Assembly: GCA_003339415.1 (NCBI GenBank)
Contig: PDHQ01000027.1
Location: forward strand, 1-64,000
Direction of reading: 5' to 3'
DNA: 64,000 nucleotides
Source of the DNA: Ophiocordyceps camponoti-saundersi (nom. inval.)
Taxonomy: Eukaryota; Ascomycota; Sordariomycetes; Hypocreales; Ophiocordycipitaceae
Shown here: piece after piece, positions 31,233-41,662 of the stretch
How the letters are laid out: every line of letters starts with the position of its first letter
How positions within the stretch are numbered: the stretch's first letter is position 1
The notes under the pieces: model-generated
The model's input: only the letters and a program-made list of their open reading frames with translations
The model's database searches: none
What the model was told of the DNA's origin: nothing
Position numbers and translations under genes: made by a program

Positions 31233-32345
31233 GAAGCGACTGAATGCCTTGGAGCTCCTTTCCATGCAACCGTCGTGCGGCGCCGGTCAGTCGAGCCGAT
31301 GGTAGTTGATACCTGGATGACGGAACGGGAGGTGGATGCATCCTTGGCTCACCACCATCTTTCCCGACAAGTATTGCAGATGGAGAGTTGGTCTTGTAGC
31401 AACTGGCTCTTGATCTGTGAGCAATGCCGTCATCATCTGACGCCGTCTTGTCTTTTCTTAACCCCCTACACCTCTTCCCCTAATCGCGACCCCCATCCCA
31501 TCTCCATCCACTTCTCTGCTCCCTAACCCTCTGCCCTTGACGATCGATCTGATATAGGATGAGAAGAACATGCTCACGAACATGAACAAAACAAAAGGCC
31601 CCCTAAAAAAAAAGCAACGGTGAAGGCGCGGGTTCAGCGGTGGAAATTCATGACACCCTTCCTTCACGGGTATCATGCGGTTCTCTTTTTTCTCCCCCCC
31701 CTCTTTCCCTTGATTAGGTATCTACCCATCCATTCTTCTCCCTTCTCTCTCCTCCTCTCCCCCTTTTCGTCCCCCATCTCTCTCGTCTTTTACCATATTT
31801 CCCCTTTCTTTCACCTTCCTCTACCGTTCGCATTTCTATCCACCTCTTCTTCAATCTGTACTATCGATCTGCATTTCCGTTCCTCTTCCGTCTTTGAAAT
31901 CCTTTTTTTGTTTTCCCGTAAATAACGCCGGTTTTTTTTTCCTCTTTTTTCTTTTTTCCTCTTTGATGTCGGCTTCGAGAGGAGTGCGGAAAGAGTGGCT
32001 GAGGGCGGAATCGTATCGTGATAGGGACGCAGATCCTTGTTGAAGCTTGGGGAGATGAAGGGGGGGAAGGGGGGGGGGGACAAAGGAGATGGGGTTGACC
32101 AAAAGAGTGCAGACAGCTTGAATGACCTCCTTTTCGATGTTCTACCCTCAAGAGAAGAATAAACGCCCCGTTCCAAAATGCTCTAGACACACAAAACTCT
32201 GTCAAGATCTTGTCATCCATCTTCTCACATCCAGTTTTTTTTTCCCTCCTCTCCTTGACATGTTCCCTTTCCTTTTAACATGACGCATCCATCCCGAAAG
32301 ACGGGGGTCCGAAAGACGGCGGGGGAAGAAGCAAAAGACAAACCC
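31233..32345. other. Convergent spacer VPS74 / Rrp14
   Basis: Holds both 3' UTRs and a long T/C-rich stretch (31680-31970) with poly-A and poly-T runs. No gene recognised. Confidence 0.6.
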
Positions 32346-34181
32346 TCACTTCTTCCGACCACCGCCGACGCCGAAGCTACCCTCAAACCCGGGCCGACCA
32401 GCCTTGCCTTTCTTCCCGCCGGCCTTCTTGTTCTTCTTACCCGCCTTGCCGAGAACTTTATCATCGCGTCGCTTCTGGATGTTACCCTCTCGCTTCTTCT
32501 GTCTCTCCTTCTGCGCCAGCTCGACGCCCTGCTGACGCTCGCGCCAGGCTTTCTGACTCTTCTTCTTGGCTGCCTCCTTGCGGCGAACGGCCTTCTTGAG
32601 GATGGCCTCGTCGTCGCGAATCTTGTCGCCCTCGACGCGTCTTCGGGCCGTGAGCCACGCCTCTTTGTCGGCAACGTCGGCTCGCTTGTCCGGCTCGAGC
32701 TCGGCCAGCCGCTTCTTCTGGCCTTGGACCTTGAGCAGAGCCGTCTTGGGGTCCGAGGGGCCCTTGCGTTTGGTCTTCTGTAGCACGTAGCTGAGGTCGC
32801 GAGATGCCTGTGTGCCGTCGCCGAAGACGACGCGGCCGAAGGATAGGTTCTCCTTCAAGTCGACGCCCACGGGACTGGCCACGCGTGGAGAGTTGGATGC
32901 CAGCGCCTCCTCGCGTTTCCGCGCTTCTTCCAACCTGAGTTGTCTGCGGACCTCGAGCTTATGGGCTCTGCGCTGCTCTTGCTTGGCTCGTCGGGCCTCG
33001 ATGAGCTCTTGTCGCGTGCGGATCGGCTTGCCGTCTGGTCCGTCCGCCTTTCTAGCTGCGCGGAGAGCTTCGATTTTGGCCGCAAGCCGCGCCCGAAGCG
33101 CAGCCGTATCGGCGGGTATCTTGACATGTTTGCTTCTTTCCGTAGTAGACGATAGTGACGTCGTGGCGCTTGCGGCCTCGGCTGAGACGTCGGCTATTGA
33201 TGCTGCCGCTTCCTCCGTGTCGAAAACAGGCGACTGAACTTGCGACTCAGACGGCGAAGGTGACGTTCTTTGCAGTCCGCTCTCTTCTTCCGATCCGCTG
33301 TCCTTTTGCGACAATGCGGGAACTTCCGCCGTTGGTTGGGGGTCGGACGTCTCTGGTGGGGAGGGGAGTATTCGGGGTTCCGACGCAGCAATGTCTTCAT
33401 CAATGGCATCGCCATTCCTTTGCTTCTTCTTGTGCCTCTTCTTCGTTTTTCTTTCCAATGGCGCAGCTTGTGAATCAGTGACGGCCGTCGCCGAGGACGC
33501 CTGCCCTTCTCTCTTGGCCTTCTTCTTTTCCGCCTTCTTTTCCGCCTTTCTCTCTCTCTTGGCAGCTCTCTTCTCTTCCTTGCGAGAGAGCTTCTGAGAA
33601 GGTTGTAGAGACGGCTGACCAGGTCCAGATTGGCTGTCGTCTTGCAGCTTCTGCTTCTTGGTTGGCTTTTTCATCTTGAGGCCCTCACCCGGTTTTTCAG
33701 CCTCGATGCCGTTAACAGTCTCGAACGAATCGCTGATGTGTTCCGCGTCGTCCATTTCATCTTCCTCGTCGTCGTTTCCCTTCTGCTGCATCTCCCGGAG
33801 CTTCCTCTTGTTGCTGGCTCGCTCGTCCATGACCTCCTTGGCATTGCGGTTGAGCTCGCTGTCTGGGTCGAGTTTTCCTCTGCGGGCAGCGGCAGCCTCC
33901 TTCTTGCTCTTCTTCTTCAACTGATTGCCTTCTTCCTGCGTACGTTTTTAGCTTCGTTCCCATAATTCCGCATCGCTCAACGGTAGCAGATCAGTCTTCT
34001 CCATGGGGACGACATACGCTAGTCTCCTGTCCGTAATACGTCTTGGCCGGAATCAGGCTCAAGAGCCCATCAAAAGCCTTGGCATGATCGCGCAGGCGAT
34101 CCTATTCTCTCATAGTCAATCGCAAGTCGGCCCAGTCATGGATATTTGCTCTAGCTTTACCTGCAACGATGAATCGGCCAT
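32346..34181 (-). CDS. RRP14: Nucleolar ribosome biogenesis protein Rrp14 (SURF6 family)
   Basis: Three exons (34181-34161, 34101-34018, 33935-32346), phase-0 introns of 59 and 82 bp, encode 564 residues. Rrp14/SURF6 is a basic nucleolar protein needed for early maturation of both ribosomal subunits. The first exon is only seven codons (MADSSLQ). With exon 2 it rebuilds the conserved N-terminal motif DRLRDHAKAFDGLLSLIPAK followed by TYYGQETS. Exon 3 gives KLDPDSELNRNAKEVMDERA, a variable acidic/basic middle, and the SURF6 domain from about 305 to 530. That domain includes ALRARLAAKIEALRAARK, SFGRVVFGDG and WLTARRRVEGDKIRDDE. The tail is rich in Lys and Gly (GRPGFEGSFGVGGGRKK). Starting at exon 3 alone would lose the conserved N terminus, hence the three-exon model. 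Confidence 0.9.
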
Positions 34182-34901
34182 GCTTTCCTCGACAAGATCT
34201 TCCATCTGCGACGGTGACTGTTCTGAATGCTTTCGAAGTACCCGTAAGCACTACGCTCTTAGCCGGCACGATGCATGTGCTGTCCGAACTCAGGCGTCGG
34301 CGCGGGGCTCCGGGAGGAGAAGAGAGTCGATGGAGATGGCGTCCTTCTTTCTGCCTCTTTTTTTTTTCTTCGTCCCTCATCTGAGTCCTTTCATCATCTT
34401 ACATAATATGCGGTCGAGTTTGTGGGGCGGCGGCTTGCTGCGAGTGTTACGCTGCGCTGTGGAGAAGCGGCGCTTGATTGCCTACTTCGTACTAGCGTCA
34501 CCACACCTAAGCGCCCTCTGTCTTAGACAACGATGACTCCAACTATCCGTACAAGAGTCGAACTTCACGATAATTCACTCGCAAAGAGAGACTGTCAGAC
34601 TAGATGATACATACCTACCCATCTATGTACTTATTTGTTTACTTACTGAAGAAGGCTCAATCAAGTCTCGACATCTCAGTCTCTGTAGAAGCACGTGTAT
34701 GATACGCATGTACATACATGGTACGTTTGTATGTATGTACAACATTCATCCATACCACATCAGATCATCATGATGCGTACCACACATTACAAGAATTGGT
34801 GTATCCAGATTCTAGAGCATACTCTGCAGTGCCTCGAGCCCGCCTTGAACAGAGTTAGGATTAGTTTGCCATCATCGAGACAAGACAAACAATCGCAAAC
34901 C
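34182..34901. other. Spacer between Rrp14 promoter and PP28 gene
   Basis: Promoter of Rrp14 (left) and 3' flank of the PP28 gene (right). Short CATACATAC and ATCCGTA words occur near 34545 and 34600-34745. No gene seen. Confidence 0.6.
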
Positions 34902-35787
34902 CTACTTCTTCTTACCACCCTTCTTGGGGCCGGCTGCTGCCTCACGCTTCTTGGCGTCCCTTGCCTCCATTTCAGTCCGACGAGCTTTTTCCTGCTCTTC
35001 CTTCTCCTCCTTTTCGGCCTTGACGATTTCATGTCAGCACATTCGGCCGGGAGCCAAGTTACGTCGCTAGAGCTCACCTGTCTCCGCGCAGCTTCCGCCT
35101 CTCGCTGCTCCCGGATCAATTTGAGCCTGGCCAAGTCTGCCTTGGCCTCGTCTGTCTTGCCCTGTGCCTGCAACTTCATGTACCTCTCCTTGGCAGCCGC
35201 GGCTTCTACCGCTTCCCTTTCGCGGCGGCTCGCAGGCGCACCCATTTTCTGAACGCCCTCGGTGATCTCCTCTACGTCGCCCTTGGCCATATTTCGCGCC
35301 GCCTTGGAATGGTTCGGATTGGCGGGCATATCGCTGCCGTTGGCATCGTCGCCACTCTCATCGTCGCTAGAAGGAAGGTCGCCAACCTCAACGTGTCGTG
35401 CCTTTTGCTTGGCAATGGCGGCCTCCTTTCGGGCCTTCTTCAAGGCCTTGCGGTCGTCGCGGTTATTATCCGCGGCAGAAGGCTGGGACGGACCGGCGCC
35501 TTTTTGATCGTCCTCCTCTTCCGAAGAGTTTTCCGAGTCCGAATCTTGATCCTCGTCCTTATCTGAGCCGTTGTGAGAACCGGTACTCCACATGCTTACT
35601 TGATTGCCATCGGCGTCGACAGGTTGAAGACTGCGCGAAAAATGCTTCCCGCCTGAGTGTGAGTTAACATGTGAAAATCAGCGAGATCAACCGATACACT
35701 ACAAAGGCAGTCTCGCATACCTCCTCTTGTAGGTTTGTTGTATTTGCCAGCGCGACGGGCGCCAGCTGCGGTATTGCTGCCGGCCAT
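34902..35787 (-). CDS. PP28 / HASPP28-family phosphoprotein (PDAP1-like)
   Basis: Three exons (35787-35721, 35652-35078, 35018-34902), introns of 68 and 59 bp, encode 252 residues. Relatives are small, heat- and acid-stable casein kinase substrates (mammalian PDAP1) of uncertain role, with reported RNA and ribosome association. Exon 1 plus exon 2 give the conserved start [20 protein letters not shown] followed by [16 protein letters not shown] Ser/Asp/Glu-rich stretch follows ([18 protein letters not shown]), typical of casein kinase 2 sites. The hallmark [19 protein letters not shown] and a long charged helix ([20 protein letters not shown]) come next. Exon 3 supplies the Lys/Glu end ([10 protein letters not shown]). 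Family recognition is firm. The biological role is not. Confidence 0.88.
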
Positions 35788-36001
35788 GACGGGTAGTCCT
35801 AAAGATTCGGCAAGAGATCGACAAGTAGAGTAGTGATACTCTGTTTAGATTGTCCCACACCAAGAAAGCCAGTGATGTTGCGCCGAGGAGACGGAGCCTG
35901 GGTAAAGGCAGGTAGAGAGGTCGAGGTAGGTGTGGCGGAAGGAGGGGTCGAGGGGAGGAAGAGGACGTCGCTTGAGTTGGACTTCCTGCGCTTACCAAGG
36001 C

Positions 36002-36037
36002 GGGGTAGCGGCTACATCGATAGTGCGGGTAATAAAT
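36002..36037. repeat. Repeat block A, copy 1 (TAGCGGCTA...GTAATAA)
   Basis: GGCGGGGTAGCGGCTA followed by GTAATAA and ATGAACA words closely matches a block at 37902-37942 inside HIS1 intron 1, in the same orientation. Confidence 0.65.
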
Positions 36038-36049
36038 ACCTGCTATGAA

Positions 36050-36660
36050 CAACTTTATAATAGGCTAATAGCTAGAGAAAAATAAGATTAAAGCTGAATA
36101 TTTACTAAATTCCTTTCATTTTAGAAAGAATTATACTATATTATCTACTGAATCTTATAACTATTACCTTATAGCTTTTTTATAAGTTTTAATCTCTATT
36201 TTAAATTTATAAAAAAATAATATATTATTAGAAGGTAAAAATGTTTTTATTTATATTATAATTATTAAAAGCTACTTATAAATAACTTGTAATATTCTAT
36301 AATAATATAAATTTTAAAGTAATAATAATATTAAAATAATAATAATAGTTTTTATATTAATATAATTCAGCTTTTTTTATTTTATTCTAAGTGTTAAATA
36401 AATAAACTTAATACTTAATATTTTTTCAAAAGTAGAATATTATAAGTCACTAGGCTAAAAATAAGTGCAAGACCTAAAAATACTCTAATCTACCTTTATA
36501 AAATATATATTATAGGAAAAATAGCTCTTTCAAGCAGCTAGCAGCAATTAGTCACCTGACTTGATTAAGCGATCCCCTATTCCTGCTAGCTATTCTACCT
36601 AGACTTTTCGAAGGCACTAATTATTATAATCACTCATGTCATTTAGAAGTCATATTGCTA
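36050..36660. repeat. AT-rich, RIP-like island
   Basis: About 600 bp of TA-rich sequence (TTATAATAGG, AATAATAATA and similar words) embedded in GC-rich DNA. Repeat-induced point mutation, which turns C into T in duplicated fungal DNA and raises TpA, would leave this mark. Repeat blocks A and B lie at its two edges, suggesting a mutated repeat copy. Confidence 0.6.
36537..36595. repeat. Repeat block B, copy 1 (TCACCTGACTTGATTAA)
   Basis: TCACCTGACTTGATTAAGCG followed by ATCCCC and CTAGC matches, at roughly three bases in four, a block at 38265-38322 upstream of HIS1, in the same orientation. Confidence 0.65.
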
Positions 36661-36763
36661 TCTGCTAAGATTTGTCCCGGACGGTTTCTTGATACCTCGA
36701 ATAACACGCCTCGCTCGCGGGCGGCCTTGTCTTCATCTGAGAAAGCCACGAATGGCGCTCATT

Positions 36764-37965
36764 TCATCGGGTGTTGTGTATGTTGAGAACCAGGATATCA
36801 TGAGCTCCCACCCGTGACAGCTCATCCATCACCAGTGCTATCTTATTTTTTTCCACCATAGAACTGACGGCAACCCAGCCGTCTGTGTCCAGTGTTGTAA
36901 TTGTTGCTGCGCGTTTACCTGGAGTTATTGTCGTCGCCACGGCCAGACGACTGCGCTCGATGTTATATTGACACAACACATACTTCTGAGCCGTTATGAC
37001 ACCACGAATTCGTGACGTGATCAGTTCGATCATAGCAGGATCTGACGGGGCGCGAGACTTGATCAAGACGGCCATGGAATCGATCACGGTGTCGATGGCC
37101 TTGAGGCCTGCTGCGCGCATGGTCTCCCCCGACTCTGTTCAGACGAAAAGATTAACTTCGCCAAGTGCTCAGACCTACCGGGAAGGGCCAGCAATTGAGA
37201 AAGTAAATAACCCACCGACAAGGTCGACGATGCCGTCGGCAACGCCCAAAGCACAGGCGGCCTCCACACTGCCACTTAGCTCAACGATTTTAGTGCGCAG
37301 TCTGCGAGCGCTTCCGTCCGCCGGGTAGTCAGCCGTCTCTGACTCAAGTTTGGTAAAGTAGTCGACAGCAAGATTGACGAAGCTAGTCCCAATAGTGCCA
37401 CCAATTAGATCTTGACTTGAGGTATACTTTCCTTTCTCGGGGACCTGAACTTGCAGGCGACACCCGCCAAAGCCTAAGTCCATGACCATCTCGCACCCTG
37501 AAGAATTGCGGTCAGGACTGTCGCTGCTGACTACGCGTACAGCGGCTTCATGCTCCTTGACTTGGTCCCAGCCAGTGATTCCTAGGTCAACTCGTCCCTG
37601 TCCCACGAAGGTAGGGATGTCTGCGGCGGGGAGGAAGATGAGAGCGATTGGCAGGTTCTTGACGAGGGCGATATCCAGGCGATGCTCACGGCGAAATTGT
37701 ATATCAGCGCCTTCTAGCAGGTTCAAGGCGGCCTGGTTCAGTCGGCCCTCTGGAGTAAAAATTCAATCAGAGACAGCCGAAGTAAGAGCCGCGTGTTTTG
37801 CGAGTGTGAGACCGAGACAAAGAAACGGCCGCTTACTCTTGGGTACTGCAAAAAGAAGACGATTTTCGAGACTGGATTGCATTAGTTATCAGGTTAACAT
37901 TGGCGGGTAGCGGCTATTTGAGGGCGCCAGTAATAAGCATGAACAGACCTATTGACTAGATCCAT
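36764..37965 (-). CDS. HIS1: ATP phosphoribosyltransferase (histidine biosynthesis, step 1)
   Basis: Four exons (37965-37949, 37871-37837, 37749-37216, 37134-36764) give 318 residues (yeast His1: 297). The enzyme joins ATP and PRPP to phosphoribosyl-ATP, the committed and histidine-inhibited step. Exons 1-3 rebuild MDLVNSLENRLLFAVPKKGR, closely like yeast His1. Then come LIFLPAADIPTFVGQGRVDL and GITGWDQVKE, the substrate-binding core (HisG fold). TKIVELSGSVEAACALGVAD and SGETMRAAGL contact PRPP. The C-terminal regulatory domain includes RAATITTLDTDGWVAVSSMV and ends HDILVLNIHNTR. Introns are 77, 87 and 81 bp. Exon 1 is just 17 nt and its donor GTCTGT is weak; repeat block A lies inside intron 1. 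The alternative ATG at the end of intron 1 would give MQSSLENR but loses the conserved MDLVN. Confidence 0.9.
37902..37942. repeat. Repeat block A, copy 2 (within HIS1 intron 1)
   Basis: GGCGGGTAGCGGCTA followed by GTAATAA and CATGAACA repeats the sequence at 36002. Here it forms much of HIS1 intron 1. Confidence 0.65.
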
Positions 37966-39747
37966 TGTAAAGCGCGCGAGTCAATGACCAGACCGCAGGT
38001 CTTTGCGAATCCCGTTGCGCAGGTGAGTGATTCTGTTAATGATTCACGTTGCCACTTAGTCCAGCTCTACCCGTACAGAAAGCGGGGTTACCGTTGATAT
38101 ACATACATACCTCTACCGGAATCTCGTATTGTGGTGATAGATGCACGGGCTCTCTACCTCGTGATCAAAGACGAGGCCCACAGGCAGTTGAAGCACAACT
38201 TGAAGACACCCTAGTCAATTGATTGGTGTGTGTTAAGCGAGAAAATGAAAAATGCCGTTGTGGGCAGCTACAATGACCTGGTCACCTGACTGGATTAATC
38301 TATCCCCTTTTCAACTAGCCCCCTTCAGCGGCAATATATTCGATGCCGAGTGCAACCTCGTGCAACAGATTGGGCAGCTATCACCTATCGGGTACATGCG
38401 GATACTACACATACATAGGTACGCGCCGGGGGATGAGGGGGGGGGGGGTTTAGGGAGCGGGAAGCTGGCGCCGTGGAGGCACCCGATAACCTTTGGGCAG
38501 ATGCGCAGGCAAACCAAGCCGGCTCGTTGCTCCCTTTCATGTATGTAAGGTAGGTATGTATGTATGCATGTACAATGTACATATGTAAGCTTAGGCGGGA
38601 CAAGACAAGAGCTGTTCAGTGGAAGAGCAAAGGAAAGCTTTTTCTAAACACTTTTTCTACTAAGGAATCCCTCTTACAAGAGAAAACGAGGAGCTGAGAA
38701 CATACCTAAGTAGGTAGTTCTCGAAACTCTTCAATGAATAGATAAAACACTTGTGTGCGTTCATAGTTCATACATAGGTCCCTACTAGTTATCCAGGTAG
38801 GAAGCTCAGCACACATCTTGTGCTGACGGCATGATGTATGTAAGCCCGACGTCTTGGCGGGGACGGAGCCCGGTTGGCCTGCACTTGGAAGCTTCTCAGA
38901 AGACGTACGAATACGTACATACGGATTACATATGTACGTCCGTACGTCCGTACATACAACAACATTAACTTGTAGGGTTCATATTGGTGGCGGCCTGTGG
39001 AGGCAGGCGCCGGGGAGCCTGATTGGCGTTTAAATTGGCACGTACCGGCCGGGTCAGACTTATCGTGGACATCATCTTTTACTCCCCCTTTTTGGGGGCC
39101 TACCAAATTGACTCTCTTTAGCCGACGTATCTGTCTATCCTGTTTATCTCATATATGCATACTTACGTTGTACGGACGTAAATAGACCCAAATTCACGGC
39201 CCACGGCACATGGCCTAGGGGTAAACCGCAATAGTGAGATCATTGGTGACTCAATCACAACTTTGACTGATCAGGTCATGCATAATCGAAATCGATGTGC
39301 TTAATAATCTCCCTCACGTAATCAAGTAGTAATTGAAAACTCTTTTACGACGTCTTCCCCACGCTCTTCTTCTTCTCTTCTTCTTCACCTACTAGTTAAT
39401 CCTTCATATTCACTCCGGCTTTCATCATCTCCCCCATGGATGCCTCTGGAGGGGAAACTGGAGGAAAGAGCGTCGCCCGTCCATCTTCTTACCACCTGTT
39501 CTACACGCATCATCTATGACGATGCCCGTGGCTCAGGTAAAACTCTTGAACGGTACACATCCACGTACATATGCACGGTTTGGCTCAACATGGACGTGGA
39601 GAAATCTATCAAGACTCATGAGTTGGTATCTCTGCCTACCTACTCGTCTGGTATTTCGGTTCCTTTGAATCCATGCACGCTAGCTCGTAAATAGCAAGAG
39701 TAGGTAGTCATGTCTGTACACACCTATAGCCGAGTACGCCTCCTGAC
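37966..39747. other. HIS1 promoter and spacer
   Basis: About 1.8 kb with no supported gene. It contains repeat block B copy 2, an AC/GT-rich stretch with CATACATAC words (38390-38420, 38555-38590, 38905-38955), a G run at 38439-38448, and TAGGTAGG-like blocks near 38702 and 38777. Confidence 0.6.
38265..38322. repeat. Repeat block B, copy 2 (upstream of HIS1)
   Basis: CAGCTACAATGACCTGGTCA then CCTGACTGGATTAATC, ATCCCC and CTAGC match block B copy 1. It lies about 300 bp upstream of the HIS1 start. Confidence 0.65.
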
Positions 39748-41217
39748 CTATACCTCTGAAAACAGCTGGAAGATATAATCTACCCGCTTCTTCTTCGAGT
39801 CTGGTATCTCTAAATGTGTTGGCGACCTCTTCTGAGACCTTTCGTCTAGAGTTCGCTGCTTGCTCGCCACCTCCGCTCGCTCTTCGTCTTGTCCGCGCCC
39901 TGCCGAGTCTCCTACGGTGCGCCGGACGAAGGTGAGGTGACAGTACTGGCTCGTCGTAAGTTCGAAGTGTGGTGGTGGTGATCCCGCACCCAATACCAGC
40001 GATACGAAGGGTCTGGAAGGCAGCACGCAATGACCCTTGACAGCTTGCAGCCTGGGTGTAGTACTGTAGCTTTCAAGGTCTTCGTCCTGTATAAGCTGTC
40101 CGGCCAATGCGTAGAGCCAGAAGCCCCAGGAGCAGCAGTATGATTGTCCAAGTCTCCGACCCATGTCCATGTCTTGCGCCATCAAGCTTAGTTCTGTGAG
40201 GTACGTCATCAGAGAAGGAGCTTCGCCAGCGGGAACAAATGTAACAGGCCGACGAGCGTGGTCTAATAGCATCTGCAGATAAGCTTCCACATCGCCTATT
40301 GTTTTCCGTGAACTCTCGGACGATTCAGATGGCGAGAGCATCGACATGTAGCGCCAAAAACAGTCCTTACCCCATGTGCTGGTATCGCCATGGTCGCCAA
40401 CGTTCCATCCATGCGCAGCAGCAAGGACTTGCTTGCTCCGCCATTTGTTTCGGTCACCGAGAACGTCATACATGATCAATGAGGGGAACTTTGACACCCA
40501 GCCAAGAGATTGCTGGGTGACGTCGGCCTTCCCATTGATTCGAAGAAGGCGCAGAACGGGAAAGCAGTTCTTCACCTCGGCCCAGCCTCGGATAAGGCGG
40601 TCACTAAGGGGCGAGGGCTCATTTACTGCCATGAACTCGAGGACGCCCAGGTTAGGCATATCCGCCAGACGGAGCAGCTCGTTGCCGTGAAAGTGACAGC
40701 CTTTGCCGAGAATGAGATGGGCGATGAAGTCCAAAGACGCCGAGGTCATGGGCTGCGTATAGCATCTGGGTTCCTCGAACGGCTCTCGGAGGTATTTGCG
40801 AAAGTGATAGAGTTCGCTTCCGTTTTTATCCTCTTCGTCAAGTAGGAGCTTGGAAAATATCTTCCATTCTCGTAGGCACTCGCCCCTGTAGACTCATGTC
40901 AGCCTCACGTTTGCTGCCATTGGATAAATGAACTCTACATACCCAGGCTCAAGTATCTTCCACAAACGCTTCAGAATATGTCGGGGAAGACGTTCAAGAT
41001 ACTCTGCTGGCACAAAGTCGATATTTCGGATGACGGAAGTTATGGCCATGTCTGTGAGAGAACGAGGCCCATGCCGGCCTCGTGTCGCGCCACAGTCAGC
41101 AGGCATTTCGCGCCTTGAACACCAGCCAACTTGGCCATCAAACCGTGGTTCTGAAATGATCCATTCTCGGAACACCTGGCCCGACGCAGCATCGACCGTC
41201 CTGCGGGAATGAGACAT
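39748..41217 (-). CDS. Protein of unknown function, 470 residues
   Basis: Two exons (41217-40943, 40885-39748) with a 57-bp phase-2 intron (GTATGT...CTGAC...CTACAG). I do not recognise the family and no enzyme motif is visible. Features are AEYLERLPRHILKRLWKILE near 71-90, somewhat like the start of F-box or leucine-rich proteins; LGVLEFMAVNEPSPLSDRLI and FPVLRLLRINGKADVTQQSL, which look like leucine-rich strands and may form irregular LRRs; and a basic tail ending SKKKRVDYIFQLFSEV. The intact frame across the splice and mixed composition argue for a real gene. An F-box/LRR-type protein is a possibility only. An upstream exon cannot be excluded because another frame stays open to 41279. Confidence 0.7.
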
Positions 41218-41662
41218 GACGAGCTCGAGGTTGAGATGACGCCGTCAGAAACCTGATTCAGAGCATGAAAGCGCGCCAACCTGGGCGAATGAGAAAGATG
41301 AAAGGCCTTCGCATAACAGCCAAGCCTTTGGGGGTTGTTTTCGGTGAGAAGCTGGTAGTGCTGTTGAAGAAAAATGTGGACGAAGGCAGATGCAGCAGTA
41401 AGTGTTAGGAGGCAGAGAGACTAGCTGTGACTGAGAGCCGGGATACGCCTGTCGTAGTTGACAGTAGGCGAATCGTGGTTCGTGGCATGCAGACGTCAGC
41501 TGTAGTTAAAGACATGCAGAGATGCAGAGCCGACGTCGGCAGTGATTGATATCGAGACACAGTGTTGGCACTGTATATTTTGACACTGTATAAACATATC
41601 GCTGCGGTATCCAAACCTCCAAAACCTCCCAGTAGCAAACAAAACGACTCTCCGTCGAACCT
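41218..41662. other. Spacer, unknown gene promoter to SCOT 3' end
   Basis: 445 bp without a gene. A and C tracts but no distinct signal. Confidence 0.6.

Larger units (their letters stand above)
35788..36763. other. Spacer containing an AT-rich island, PP28 promoter to HIS1 3' end
   Basis: The left 0.2 kb is the PP28 promoter. From about 36050 base composition changes abruptly to strongly A+T-rich and returns to normal near 36660. No gene recognised. Confidence 0.7.

Noticed and set aside
32280..32783. 167-codon Leu-rich frame on the plus strand
   Set aside because: Antisense to the Lys/Arg-rich C terminus of Rrp14.
37860..37880. ATG near 37883 as HIS1 start (MQSSLENR)
   Set aside because: It lies at the 3' end of intron 1 beside the branch site; the upstream exon restores the conserved MDLVN start.
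39440..39694. 84-codon frame upstream of the unknown gene
   Set aside because: No conserved features, overlaps CATACATAC-type repeats, and no splice partner was found.
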